The notes under the pieces were generated by a model, which was not told the origin of the DNA, searched no databases, and saw nothing but the letters and a program-made list of their open reading frames with translations. 64,000 bases of DNA from assembly GCA_034435375.1 (NCBI GenBank), contig DAOTXR010000044.1:94438-158437 (forward strand), written 5' to 3'. A program made the translations under genes and the position numbers. The DNA comes from DAOTXR01 sp034435375 (lineage in GTDB: Bacteria; Chloroflexota; Anaerolineae; Aggregatilineales; UBA3940). This document shows positions 1 to 8,460 of the stretch, one piece after another. Position 1 is the stretch's first letter; every line of letters starts with the position of its first letter.

Positions 1-2599
1 CCAGCTTGTCACGCTCGCGCTGGACCACGGCTGTCGGTGCCTTGCTGGTGAAACTGTCATTGCTAAGCAGGTCTTCGCAACGGGCGATCTGCGCCAGGAG
101 GGCGTCTAGCTCCTTTTGTAGGCGCTGTTGCTCCGCGGATAGGTCCACTAGATCCGCCAATGGCACAAAGGCTATCACGCCTTCCACTGTCACAGAAGCA
201 GCCTGGACAGGTTCTTCGCTGAGAGCTGCTGCGATCTCGAGCTGGCTATCCTCGATGTTGGCAAGTCGAGAGATCAGAGAACGGTGCTCGTTGAGCATGT
301 TGGCCCATCCACCTGCGCTGATCGCAGCGGCAACCCGTCGCGCAGGCTCCACTTTATACTCAGCCCGGATGTTGCGGATGCCCCGGATCAGCCCCATAAG
401 CAGGTTCATGTGCTCCTCGGCCTCGTCATCGAAGAACGACTCATCCATCTCCGGCCAGCAGGCAATGATCAGCGCCTCGCCCTCATGAGGGATGTGCTGC
501 CAGATCTCCTCTGTGACGAAGGGGATGAAAGGATGGAGCATCCGTAAGCACTGATCGAGCACATAGACGAGCACATGGCGCGTGCGGGATTTGGCGGCCT
601 CGTCGCTGCTGTAGAGGGCAATCTTGCTGATCTCGATGTACCAGTCTGCATATTCGCCCCACAAGAATTCGTAGATCTGCCGACCTGCCTCACCGTAGAG
701 GTACGTATCAAACAGGCGATTCACGTCCCGGATCAGGTGGTGTAGGCGGCTCAGAATCCAACGATCGGGCATGGATAGCCCTTCACGTGGCGGCTGGCCC
801 GTTGGTTCATCGCCATCCAAATTGCTCACCAGGAAGCGAGCAGCATTCCATATCTTGTTGGCAAAGTTGCGGTTGGAGGCAATGCGCTCGACAGCTAGAT
901 TCATGTCGTTGCCGGGTGACGAGCCGGTCAGCAGAGTAAAGCGCAATGCATCTGTTCCGTATACATCCATGACCTCGATGGGGTCGATCACGTTGTTGGC
1001 CGTCTTGCTCATCTTGTTGCCGTGCTCATCTCTGACCAGGCCATGCAAGTACACCGTGTGGAATGGCACCTTGCCAGTGAATGACAGACCCATCATGACC
1101 ATGCGCGCCACCCAGAAGAACAGGATGTCGTAACCAGTTTCCATCAAGGTGGTCGGGTAGTAACGTTGCAGGTCAGGGGTCTCCTCTGGCCAACCGAGTG
1201 TGCTGAAGGGCCATAGTCCTGAGCTGAACCACGTGTCCAGCACATCGGCATCCTGCTCAATGTGAGGTGAGCCGCAGGCTTCGCACTCGGTCGGGTCTTC
1301 GCGGGCTACAGTGATGTGGTCGCAGTCCTGGCAGTACCAGGCTGGAATGCGATGTCCCCACCAAAGTTGGCGGCTGATGCACCACGGCTCGATGTTCGTC
1401 AGCCAGTGTTCCCACACCTTGATAAACCGCTCCGGCACGATCCGGATGCGGCCATCGCGCACTGCTTCCAGCGCCATATGTGCCGGGCCACTCACATCCA
1501 CGAACCACTGGGTGCTGATCATTGGCTCGATCAGCTCGCCGCCGCGTTGAGCCACGGGCACGCTGTGGGTGTAAGGCTCTGTCTTAAGCGTCAGCCCAGC
1601 CGCCTGCATGTCGGCCCACAGTCTGTCACGTGCCACAAAGCGATCCAGACCGGCGTAGGGGCCTGCATTCTCATTAAGCGTAGCATCCCGATTCAGAATG
1701 TTGATAACCTCCAGCCCATGCCGCTCGCCGATGGCATAGTCGTTCGGGTCATGGGCAGGGGTGATCTTCAGTGCACCAGTGCCAAACTCCACATCCACGT
1801 ACTCGTCAGCGATCACTGGGATCTCACGATTGAGAATCGGCACGATGGCCGTCCTACCGACATATCGACTATAGCGTTCGTCAGAGGGGTGCACAGCCAC
1901 CGCTGTGTCACCCAGGATGGTCTCTGGGCGTGTCGTCGCCACCGGGATGTACTCGTGGCTTTCCTTGAGTTTGTACTTGAAGTAGTACAGTGTACCCTGC
2001 TCCTCGACACGCTCCACTTCCAGATCGCTCACAGCAGTCTGTAGGTTGGGTGACCAATTGATCATGCGCGTACCGCGGTAGATCAGCCCCTGCTCGTACC
2101 AGGACACGAACGCCTCGCGCACGGCACGGCTGAGGCCCTCGTCGAGGGTAAAGCGCTCACGGTCCCAATCGCAACTCGCCCCCAGCCGCCGAAGTTGCTC
2201 AACGATCCGTCCTCCATACTTGTGCTTCCATTCCCAGGTACGGCGCAGAAACTCCTCACGTCCCACGGCTTCGCGGCTGGTGCCTTCATCCCGCAGCATC
2301 TTCTCCACTTGGAGTTGCGTGGCGATCCCGGCATGATCGGAGCCTGGGACCCATAGCGCCGCATAGCCCTTCATGCGGGCGTGTCGGATCATCATGTCCT
2401 CGAGAGCCACAAACAAAGCGTGACCCTGATGCAGTGCGCCGGTTACATTGGGCGGGGGGATGCTGATCACGTAAGGCTGGGCATCCGGTCCGGCTATTTC
2501 TGGCTTGAACCAACCGTTCTTCCACCACCACTGGTAAAGCCGCTGCTCAGTTGCCTTGAAGTCGTAGGTTTTGGGCATCTCTTTCGCTTGGATTGCCAT
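1..2599 (-). CDS. valS: Valyl-tRNA synthetase, 3' end cut by the window edge
   Basis: Class I aminoacyl-tRNA synthetase that charges tRNA-Val in the cytoplasm. About 866 codons are visible, reading from an ATG at 2599 (MAIQAKEMPKTYDF) to the left edge. The HIGH-type signature is PPPNVTGALHQGHAL near residue 45. The catalytic half contains WWGHRIPAWYC and a zinc-like CQDCDH...CEAC segment, and the second ATP-binding signature is KMSKTANNV. The anticodon-binding region and the start of the C-terminal coiled coil follow (QQRLQKELDALLAQIARCEDLL). Only the last few residues should be missing, since the family is usually about 870-900 residues. Transcription is from the promoter at 3050-3078, through a T-box leader that fits a valine gene. 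The identification is very secure. Confidence 0.97.
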   Translation of the reverse strand, partial: MAIQAKEMPKTYDFKATEQRLYQWWWKNGWFKPEIAGPDAQPYVISIPPPNVTGALHQGHALFVALEDMMIRHARMKGYAALWVPGSDHAGIATQLQVEKMLRDEGTSREAVGREEFLRRTWEWKHKYGGRIVEQLRRLGASCDWDRERFTLDEGLSRAVREAFVSWYEQGLIYRGTRMINWSPNLQTAVSDLEVERVEEQGTLYYFKYKLKESHEYIPVATTRPETILGDTAVAVHPSDERYSRYVGRTAIVPILNREIPVIADEYVDVEFGTGALKITPAHDPNDYAIGERHGLEVINILNRDATLNENAGPYAGLDRFVARDRLWADMQAAGLTLKTEPYTHSVPVAQRGGELIEPMISTQWFVDVSGPAHMALEAVRDGRIRIVPERFIKVWEHWLTNIEPWCISRQLWWGHRIPAWYCQDCDHITVAREDPTECEACGSPHIEQDADVLDTWFSSGLWPFSTLGWPEETPDLQRYYPTTLMETGYDILFFWVARMVMMGLSFTGKVPFHTVYLHGLVRDEHGNKMSKTANNVIDPIEVMDVYGTDALRFTLLTGSSPGNDMNLAVERIASNRNFANKIWNAARFLVSNLDGDEPTGQPPREGLSMPDRWILSRLHHLIRDVNRLFDTYLYGEAGRQIYEFLWGEYADWYIEISKIALYSSDEAAKSRTRHVLVYVLDQCLRMLHPFIPFVTEEIWQHIPHEGEALIIACWPEMDESFFDDEAEEHMNLLMGLIRGIRNIRAEYKVEPARRVAAAISAGGWANMLNEHRSLISRLANIEDSQLEIAAALSEEPVQAASVTVEGVIAFVPLADLVDLSAEQQRLQKELDALLAQIARCEDLLSNDSFTSKAPTAVVQRERDKL

Positions 2600-2700
2600 T
2601 TTCGCTTCCTATCTTCTCATCTGATGTGGATCGCAGGGCACACACACAGCCGCCGTTGACCTAGACCATCAACACTGTCCTCAACTGCCGACACGTGTAC

Positions 2701-3045
2701 CATCCCTCTCGTAATTTGCACAACACCAAAGCCCCTTTCGCCGCTAAGGGCGAAAGGGGCCATCCTTTCGTGGTACCACCTTAGTTCTGTGCCAAGACCT
2801 CGCGCTCTCTGCACAGCACTCTGCGCGCGGTAACGGGCGCGACCCGAAACACACCTACTGAGCATGCCTCGCGGCATGCTGTTCGGCATGTTGGCTCATG
2901 AGCGACCTTCGGCAGGTGCGACAGCGGAGGCTTCCAGCCTGTGGCCTGTCCTTCTCTATCTGGCGCTAGACCGATGGTTGAACCGTCGGTCTCCTGCCTA
3001 CTCCTCTCACTCCTCGCCGTTGGTGTGATGTGCTTATTGTTACGC
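2701..3045 (-). ncRNA. T-box leader of valS
   Basis: Untranslated leader that senses uncharged tRNA-Val. The hallmark T-box sequence TAAGGTGGTACCACGA reads on the minus strand at 2783-2768. Its UGGU bulge would pair with an ACCA-ending tRNA, as expected for Val. Upstream, an AGUA/GAA pair typical of the Stem I loop E lies opposite a GUC triplet at 2906-2904, a plausible Val specifier codon. A hairpin capped by a GCGA tetraloop (2861-2880) and a long distal stem (about 2955-2990) complete the leader. The terminator hairpin follows at 2731-2760. Family, position and putative specifier codon all agree; the exact ends are estimated. Confidence 0.9.
2731..2760 (-). terminator. T-box terminator hairpin of the valS leader
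   Basis: A perfect 12-bp stem (GCCCCTTTCGCC with GGCGAAAGGGGC) and 6-nt loop, directly after the T-box sequence and followed by TTTGGTGTTG on the minus strand. In T-box regulation this hairpin competes with the antiterminator formed with the T-box sequence. The U tract is short, so termination efficiency cannot be judged. Confidence 0.8.
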
Positions 3046-3049
3046 AGAA

Positions 3050-3078
3050 GTGTAACACAAGGTTTTGATCGATGTCAA
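3050..3078 (-). promoter_or_regulatory. Sigma-70 type promoter of valS
   Basis: On the minus strand, -35 TTGACA (3078-3073), 17-bp spacer, -10 TTACAC (3055-3050). Transcription would start near 3043, just ahead of the T-box leader. Confidence 0.75.
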
Positions 3079-3145
3079 CCGTGGAACACAAAGAGTTGAC
3101 AGCTTCATAGCTTCATCTTGCGGCGTCAGTTGATCGGCAAACATA

Positions 3146-3181
3146 TTGCAAACGATATACAAAAACGATACATTCATATCG
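3146..3181 (+). promoter_or_regulatory. Putative promoter and operator of the carotenoid operon
   Basis: -35 TTGCAA (3146-3151), 17-bp spacer, -10 TACATT (3169-3174), about 40 bp before crtI. The spacer holds a direct repeat AACGATA (3151-3157 and 3164-3170, 13-bp step), and CGATAT (3153-3158) is inverted as ATATCG (3176-3181). This arrangement suggests a repressor site over the promoter. The binding protein is unknown; light-responsive MerR-type repressors often control crt genes elsewhere, but nothing here identifies one. Confidence 0.45.
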
Positions 3182-3211
3182 AGCAGCCTATGAGAACTGC
3201 GAGGCATCCAG

Positions 3212-4696
3212 ATGAAACGTGTGGTGGTGATCGGTGCGGGGATGGGCGGGCTGGCGACAGCCCTGCAACTACGGCGCCGGGGTTTCGACGTGACAGTGCT
3301 CGAAAAGCAGCCGCGTCCTGGGGGGCGCAGCAACGTCATCGAGGAAGACGGCTTCCGTGTCGATATGGGGCCAACCATTCTGGTCATGAAGGACGCTTTC
3401 GACGAGGTGTATCGCTCGATTGGGCAGAACATCAACGAGCGCCTCACTTTTGTCCAGCTCGATCCCAACTACCGTATCTACTTTCACGACGACACTCACA
3501 TCGATCTTTACAGCCACATGCCCCGCTTGGCTCAGGAAGTTGAGAAGATAGAGCCTGGCTCCGCCGAGCGGCTGTTCCGCTTTCTCGGTGAAAGCGCCAG
3601 AAAATATGAGCTTGGCATGGCTTTCGTTGACCGTAACTATCGTAGGGTGACTGACTTGGCGAACCCCAGGGCTATTCTGCGCCTTGTGCAGACCCGCGCT
3701 TACCAAAACCTGTATCGCCAAGTGGCCAGCTTCTTCCACCAGCATGACAAGCTGACTAAGGCCTTTTCGTTCCATTCGATGTTTCTGGGGCTTTCACCGT
3801 TTGAAGCTCTTGCTATGTACAGCCTGATCACCTATGCCGATCTGGTGCTCGGCATGTGGTTCCCCATGGGTGGCATTTACAGCGTCGTCGAAGATATGGT
3901 GGCGCTGGCCACTGAAATGGGGGTTGAAGTTCGAACCAGCGCCCCGGTCGAGCACATCTGCATCGAAAATGAGCGTGTGCGGGGCGTACGCCTCGAGTCA
4001 GGCGAGCAGTTCCGCGCCGACATCGTGGTTTCCAATGCCGATCTCCCCTATACCTATCGCCGATTAATCGATGGCCTGCACCGCAGACATTATTCCGATC
4101 GTCGCCTGGATCATCTGAAGTATGCCTGCTCCGGCTATATTCTGTACCTGGGGATCGACAGAACGTATCCGCATCTGCGACACCAGGCGCTTTACTTCTC
4201 ACAGGACTATCAAGCCAACCTTGATGCGATCTTCAAGACCAAGACGCTTCCAGAAGAGCCTTCCTTTCACCTAAGTGCTCCTACCGTCACCGATCCGAGC
4301 CTGGCCCCAGCAAACCACACCCTGCTCTATGTGCTGGCCCCTATGCCAAACCTGGAAGCCGATATTGATTGGGATGAGGCAGCACCTGCCGTGCGCCGCA
4401 AACTGCTCGACCAGCTTGAGCGCATCGTAGATCCTGAGATTAGACAGCACATCGTGTGGGAGCGCGACTACAGGCCAACTGACTGGCTGAACGACATCAA
4501 TGCCACACAGGGCACAGCCTTCGGTTCGCTCTCACAGGGCTTTTTTCAATCGTCCTACTTCCGCCCACACAACAAGGCTTATGACATCGAGGGTCTCTAC
4601 TTTGTAGGGCAGAGCACATATCCTGGTATTGGAATGCCAATGGTCATGATCTCCTCTCAATTGGTCACTGAAAGGATCGTGCAGGAATGGTTGTAA
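3212..4696 (+). CDS. crtI: Phytoene desaturase (CrtI type)
   Basis: FAD-dependent desaturase that converts phytoene stepwise toward lycopene at the membrane. It is 494 residues, normal for CrtI. The N-terminal dinucleotide-binding motif is VVIGAGMGGLATALQLRRRG (residues 4-23), followed by LEKQPRPGGRSN and the typical GPTILVMKDAFDEVY segment. The C terminus carries the family signature GLYFVGQSTYPGIGMPMVMISSQLV. The ATG at 3212 is preceded by a GCGAGG ribosome-binding site. It is the first gene of a five-gene operon, and crtB starts inside its last codons. Product (lycopene or a partly desaturated intermediate) cannot be told from sequence alone. Confidence 0.95.
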   Translation: MKRVVVIGAGMGGLATALQLRRRGFDVTVLEKQPRPGGRSNVIEEDGFRVDMGPTILVMKDAFDEVYRSIGQNINERLTFVQLDPNYRIYFHDDTHIDLYSHMPRLAQEVEKIEPGSAERLFRFLGESARKYELGMAFVDRNYRRVTDLANPRAILRLVQTRAYQNLYRQVASFFHQHDKLTKAFSFHSMFLGLSPFEALAMYSLITYADLVLGMWFPMGGIYSVVEDMVALATEMGVEVRTSAPVEHICIENERVRGVRLESGEQFRADIVVSNADLPYTYRRLIDGLHRRHYSDRRLDHLKYACSGYILYLGIDRTYPHLRHQALYFSQDYQANLDAIFKTKTLPEEPSFHLSAPTVTDPSLAPANHTLLYVLAPMPNLEADIDWDEAAPAVRRKLLDQLERIVDPEIRQHIVWERDYRPTDWLNDINATQGTAFGSLSQGFFQSSYFRPHNKAYDIEGLYFVGQSTYPGIGMPMVMISSQLVTERIVQEWL

Positions 4697-5616
4697 ACGA
4701 TCGGCAAGCGGTGCTTACTACCCTCCCCCCAATGGAGTCTCGGACTGGCATCGCCTCCTGCCAAGACTATGCAGCCTGCCGACAGATTATGCGTGCTGCC
4801 AGCCATAACTACTCGTTTGCCAGCGCATTCCTGCCTGCCAGCAGACGACACCATGTCGAGGCGCTCTATGCGCTGATGCGCGTGGGCGATGACCGCGTTG
4901 ACGTATCTCACAACGGCTTTGAGTCGCCTCTGGCAGCCATTGAGGACTGGGAGCAGACCTATTGGCGGGCCTTTGAAATCGGTGACAGCCCTGACCCTGT
5001 GATGCGGGCCTACCTGAACACGGCCATTGAGTGTGGCATTCCACGTGAAACCATGGCGGCCTACTTCCGGGCGATGAAAGAAGACCTGGTGGTGACTCGC
5101 TTCCCGACTTTTGACGACCTGTTGCATTACATGGATGGCAGCGCCATCCCGGTCGGGCGTGCCATGACCTACATCTTAGGAGTGCGCTCACCGTACACGA
5201 TCTCCGATGCATTGCCAGGAGCGGACAGCCTCTCGATTGCCATGCAGCTCAGCAATTTCTGGCGAGACGTTGGCTATGACTGGAGGATCGGTCGAGTCTA
5301 TATCCCGCAAGAGGACCTCGATCGTTTTGACTACAGTGAAGCCGATCTGTCAGCAGGGTGGATCACCCCACAGCTTGTTGATCTGCTTGAGTTCGAGTTC
5401 GAACGCACTGAGCGTTACTACGCCCAGGCGCGGCAGAGCATCGGTCTACTGCACATAGGACGTTTAGGGGTGATGAGCGGCTTGGAGATCTACCGTGCCA
5501 TCCTGACCGATATTCGGCGCAGCGGCTACAACGTGTTCACTCGCCGCGCGGGTTCGACTCGCCTCCAGAAGCTTGGCCTGGTAGCTAAATCTGCCTGGAA
5601 GGTGTTCTGGTCGTGA
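4687..5616 (+). CDS. crtB: Phytoene synthase
   Basis: Condenses two geranylgeranyl diphosphates to phytoene, the first committed carotenoid step. It is 309 residues. The two Asp-rich regions of the squalene/phytoene synthase family are visible as MRVGDDRVD (about residue 58) and QLSNFWRDVGYDW (about residue 185). It overlaps the end of crtI by 10 bp, indicating translational coupling. An alternative ATG at 4732 would remove 15 weakly conserved residues. Product assignment rests on the family and on the neighbouring phytoene desaturase; squalene synthase is the other possibility but does not fit the operon. Confidence 0.93.
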   Translation: MVVNDRQAVLTTLPPMESRTGIASCQDYAACRQIMRAASHNYSFASAFLPASRRHHVEALYALMRVGDDRVDVSHNGFESPLAAIEDWEQTYWRAFEIGDSPDPVMRAYLNTAIECGIPRETMAAYFRAMKEDLVVTRFPTFDDLLHYMDGSAIPVGRAMTYILGVRSPYTISDALPGADSLSIAMQLSNFWRDVGYDWRIGRVYIPQEDLDRFDYSEADLSAGWITPQLVDLLEFEFERTERYYAQARQSIGLLHIGRLGVMSGLEIYRAILTDIRRSGYNVFTRRAGSTRLQKLGLVAKSAWKVFWS

Positions 5617-5621
5617 AGTGA

Positions 5622-6536
5622 GTGGTTCCACTCGGAATGATAGGCCACAGTAGGCCAGAGATAAACTCTATGGAGGAGCGGTCGTACAAGGACGCAGAGA
5701 GTCTGGCTGCAAGACCTGTGCTGCCAAAGGTCAGGGGGGGCTGGTTTCGTCTCACCCCTGGCTGGACGTGGGCGTTTCATGTCCGTTCCGCAACGGCATG
5801 GGCGGTTTCGTTGGCGCTATGGATGGGCGCGATGTTCGCCACCCCGCTGGTTGTGTGGTTGGTTGGCGAGAATGTCTTCCCGCTGATGGCCACGCTGGGG
5901 GTATTGGCGCACGTGACCACGACGCTGGCGGCGCAGACTGGAGGATGGCCTGCTAGGCGAATGGCAGCCACTTTGGGCGTCATTCTCGTCGGTACGTGGG
6001 CCGTTGAGGCGATCGGCTTGGCCACCGGCTTTCCCTTCGGGCACTATGAGTACACAGATGCACTTCAGCCACAGTTGGGCGGCGTCCCTCTGCTGATACC
6101 CCTTGCATGGACCATGATGCTCATTCCAGCCTGGGCCGTCGCTGAGGCAATCTTGATCAGGCAACGCGACAGGCTGGGGCAGTGGTATTTTGGCGTTTTG
6201 GCCGTCCTGGCCGGACTCGTGTTTGCTGCCTGGGACCTGTACCTCGATCCTCAGATGGTAGCACACGGCCTGTGGGTCTGGGATAGCCCCAAAGGATACT
6301 TTGGCATTCCCTGGGTTAATTTTGCGGGCTGGTGGTTGTCGGCTGCCGTGATCACCTTGGTTGTCCGCCCCACCAATCTCCAGCGTCCCAGGCTTATGGC
6401 GATCTACAGTGTGACATGGCTGATGCAAGCCATTGCACTGGGTGTGTTCTGGGGTCAGCCTGGCCCTGCGTTGGTGGGTTTTGTGGGGATGGGTGCCTTT
6501 GCCATATGGGGCTGGGCAGATGAGTTGAGGCAATGA
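5622..6536 (+). CDS. cruF: Carotenoid 1',2'-hydratase family membrane protein (CruF-like)
   Basis: Polytopic membrane protein of the Caroten_synth (DUF422) family, whose studied members (CruF) hydrate the 1',2' double bond of acyclic carotenoid ends to a tertiary alcohol. Family landmarks are GFPFGHYEYTDALQPQLGGVPLLIPLAW, AAWDLYLDPQMV and GYFGIPWVNFAGWW. About seven hydrophobic segments are visible. The start is uncertain: GTG 5622 gives 304 residues, while ATG 5637 or ATG 5670 (MEERSYKD) would be shorter and none has a strong ribosome-binding site. It ends in an ATGA overlap with plsY. The hydroxyl it makes is the expected attachment point for the sugar added by the last gene of the operon. 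Confidence 0.85.
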   Translation: MVPLGMIGHSRPEINSMEERSYKDAESLAARPVLPKVRGGWFRLTPGWTWAFHVRSATAWAVSLALWMGAMFATPLVVWLVGENVFPLMATLGVLAHVTTTLAAQTGGWPARRMAATLGVILVGTWAVEAIGLATGFPFGHYEYTDALQPQLGGVPLLIPLAWTMMLIPAWAVAEAILIRQRDRLGQWYFGVLAVLAGLVFAAWDLYLDPQMVAHGLWVWDSPKGYFGIPWVNFAGWWLSAAVITLVVRPTNLQRPRLMAIYSVTWLMQAIALGVFWGQPGPALVGFVGMGAFAIWGWADELRQ

Positions 6537-7144
6537 ATGTCGTTCTCTGGACTTTAGTAGCATTTCTGTGTGGCTCAATCCCATTTTCGGTTCTCATCGG
6601 CTACCTGGCGATTGGCGTTGACATACGCGAGTACGGCGATCATAACCCCGGGGCAACCAATGTCATGAGGGCGGCCAGCTGGCGCTGGTTCATTCCGGCC
6701 TTGCTTCTGGATTACTTCAAGGGTGCAGTTCCTGTCGGCCTGGCTTATTTCTTCGCCCGGTTGGAAGGTTGGGAAATCGTCCCTGTGGCACTGGCTCCTA
6801 TCATCGGGCATGCCTACTCCCCTTGGTTAAGTTTCCGGGGCGGCAAGGCCGTTGCGGTGACCTTTGGCGTGTGGACAGGACTAACAGGGTTCGTTGGGCC
6901 GCTGATTTTGGGGTTACTGCTGCCTCTGCTGTTCAGCGTGTTTGTGGTCAGCGGTTGGTCGGCTTTCATTACAATGCTCAGTTTCGGCGGTTTCGTGCTG
7001 CTATATTACAGTAGCCAATCTCCGGCATTCGTGGCAGTGTGGTTGGCCAATCTGGCGTTGATCGTCTGGAAGCACCGCCACGACCTCCAGCAGCCTCCAG
7101 GCATTCGGCCATGGTTGCTGCGGATAGTAAGCAGAACACGATGA
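6533..7144 (+). CDS. plsY: PlsY-family acyl-phosphate acyltransferase inside the carotenoid operon
   Basis: Small polytopic membrane protein of 203 residues. PlsY transfers acyl groups from acyl-phosphate to glycerol-3-phosphate to make lysophosphatidate. The three conserved loops are present: GSIPFSVLIGY (residues 15-25), HNPGATNVMRA with the DYFKG motif after it, and SPWLSFRGGKAVAVTFG. It is joined by ATGA overlaps to cruF upstream and to the glycosyltransferase downstream, so it is translated as part of the carotenoid operon. It may be the ordinary phospholipid enzyme, or a paralogue that works on carotenoid glucoside. Only a genome-wide count of plsY genes would separate these. Confidence 0.9.
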   Translation: MNVVLWTLVAFLCGSIPFSVLIGYLAIGVDIREYGDHNPGATNVMRAASWRWFIPALLLDYFKGAVPVGLAYFFARLEGWEIVPVALAPIIGHAYSPWLSFRGGKAVAVTFGVWTGLTGFVGPLILGLLLPLLFSVFVVSGWSAFITMLSFGGFVLLYYSSQSPAFVAVWLANLALIVWKHRHDLQQPPGIRPWLLRIVSRTR

Positions 7145-8277
7145 TCGCCGTGTGGACGATAGCACTGGGTGTGCTGATCCTCATCACGCTGATCAGTGTG
7201 ATGAATACCCTAAGCTTCCCACGCCTGGGTCGTCTTCCTACAAGACGTATATCCCCGCGTGTCTCAGTGCTGATCCCGGCCCGCAACGAGGCTGACAAGA
7301 TCAGCGAGACAGTGGCACACCTGCTCAGACAGGATTACCCCAACTACGAGGTTATCGTCTTGGACGATGGCTCAACCGATGGGACAGCAGATCGAGCGCT
7401 TGAGGCAGCAGCAGGCAATACCTGCCTGAGGGTCGTGTCGGGCGAACCACTGCCTGAGGGATGGTTGGGCAAGAACTGGGCCTGTCACCAGCTTTCGCAG
7501 TTGGCAGACGGCGAGGTGTTGGTCTTTACTGACGCAGACGTGCGTTGGGAGCCGGGGGCACTTATGGCTGTCGTGGCGCTGGCAGATCGAACCCGTGCCG
7601 ATCTGCTGGCCGTCTGGCCGACTCAAGCTACACACACGTGGACCGAGCGGCTGGTCGTGCCGATGATGACATTTGTTGTCATGGCCTACCTGCCTGAGCT
7701 AGCCGTGCGATACATCCCTTGGCCAGTCTTCGCTGCCGCCAATGGACAGTGCCTTGTCTTCCGTCGTCCCGCTTATGACCAGATCGGCGGCCATGTTGTC
7801 GTGCGGGCCAACATCATAGAAGATGTCGGGCTGGCATGGGAGACCAAACGCAAGCATCTGCGGCTAGTGATGGCTGATGGTCATCGGCTGATCGGCGGGC
7901 GAATGTACAGGAGCTGGCGAGAGGTCCGTGCGGGGTTTGCCAAAAACATTCTGGCTGGACATGCAAACCAACCAGCCTGGCTGCTCCTGTCGGCAGCGTT
8001 CCACTGGATGCTGTTCCTGATGCCCTGGCTGTGGTTAGCGGCGGGCTGGGCTGTGAACATGGGGCCTGGCTGGCCGTGGTTTCCTCTGGCCATGATTGCG
8101 CTGGGAGTAGGAGTGCGGGCACTCACCGCAGTGACAACACACCAGCGAGCCATTGATGCGCTGCTGTTGCCTGTCTCAGTTGTTCTCCTGACAGTCATTG
8201 CTGCACAATCGTTGTGGTGGCACTTCTGCGATGGTGGCCCTCAGTGGAAAGGCCGAAAAGTCACTCACAGAGCGTAA
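7141..8277 (+). CDS. cruG: Carotenoid glycosyltransferase (CruG-like, GT2 family)
   Basis: Membrane-bound family 2 glycosyltransferase of 378 residues. An N-terminal membrane segment (MIAVWTIALGVLILITLISV) precedes the catalytic domain with VSVLIPARNEADKI, VLDDGSTDGT and the DXD-like FTDADVRW. The PLPEGWLGKNWACHQL segment is characteristic of the CruG group. At least three hydrophobic segments close the protein. The ATG at 7141 overlaps the plsY stop as ATGA; longer starts inside plsY are unlikely. Following cruF, it probably adds a sugar to the 2'-hydroxyl or tertiary alcohol of the carotenoid. The sugar and exact acceptor are not visible from the sequence. Confidence 0.82.
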   Translation: MIAVWTIALGVLILITLISVMNTLSFPRLGRLPTRRISPRVSVLIPARNEADKISETVAHLLRQDYPNYEVIVLDDGSTDGTADRALEAAAGNTCLRVVSGEPLPEGWLGKNWACHQLSQLADGEVLVFTDADVRWEPGALMAVVALADRTRADLLAVWPTQATHTWTERLVVPMMTFVVMAYLPELAVRYIPWPVFAAANGQCLVFRRPAYDQIGGHVVVRANIIEDVGLAWETKRKHLRLVMADGHRLIGGRMYRSWREVRAGFAKNILAGHANQPAWLLLSAAFHWMLFLMPWLWLAAGWAVNMGPGWPWFPLAMIALGVGVRALTAVTTHQRAIDALLLPVSVVLLTVIAAQSLWWHFCDGGPQWKGRKVTHRA

Positions 8278-8328
8278 GTAAGCGGCACTCGTTCCACGGG
8301 GTAGAAAGGTTCATTTTCACGCTGTCAA

Positions 8329-8401
8329 TGCCCCCGGCAGGATTCGAACCTGCAACCTCTGGCTTCGAAGGCCATCGCTCTGTCCGTTGAGCCACGGGGG
8401 C
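8329..8401 (-). tRNA. tRNA-Arg (anticodon TCG)
   Basis: Full cloverleaf on the minus strand: acceptor GCCCCCG/CGGGGGC, D arm GCTC...GAGC, anticodon loop CTTCGAA (anticodon TCG), T arm GCAGG-TTCGAAT-CCTGC, discriminator A. CCA is not encoded. The outermost anticodon-stem pair is A-G, otherwise normal. Confidence 0.95.
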
Positions 8402-8409
8402 TTGGATCG

Positions 8410-8438
8410 ATCATAGCAACATCTACACTGTTGGACAA
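8410..8438 (-). promoter_or_regulatory. Promoter of tRNA-Arg
   Basis: Minus strand -35 TTGTCC (8438-8433), 17-bp spacer, -10 TATGAT (8415-8410), ending 9 bp before the tRNA. Confidence 0.65.
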
Positions 8439-8460
8439 GGATCAATCGGCGACGAGATGA

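Noticed and set aside
1316..2044. 242-codon open frame on the plus strand
   Set aside because: Antisense to valS in the catalytic half; no family resemblance, and valS continues cleanly on the other strand.
2650..2890. 90-codon minus-strand frame in the valS leader
   Set aside because: It lies within the T-box leader RNA and has no homology.
5817..6584. 255-codon frame antisense to cruF
   Set aside because: Entirely within cruF/plsY coding sequence and shows no motif.
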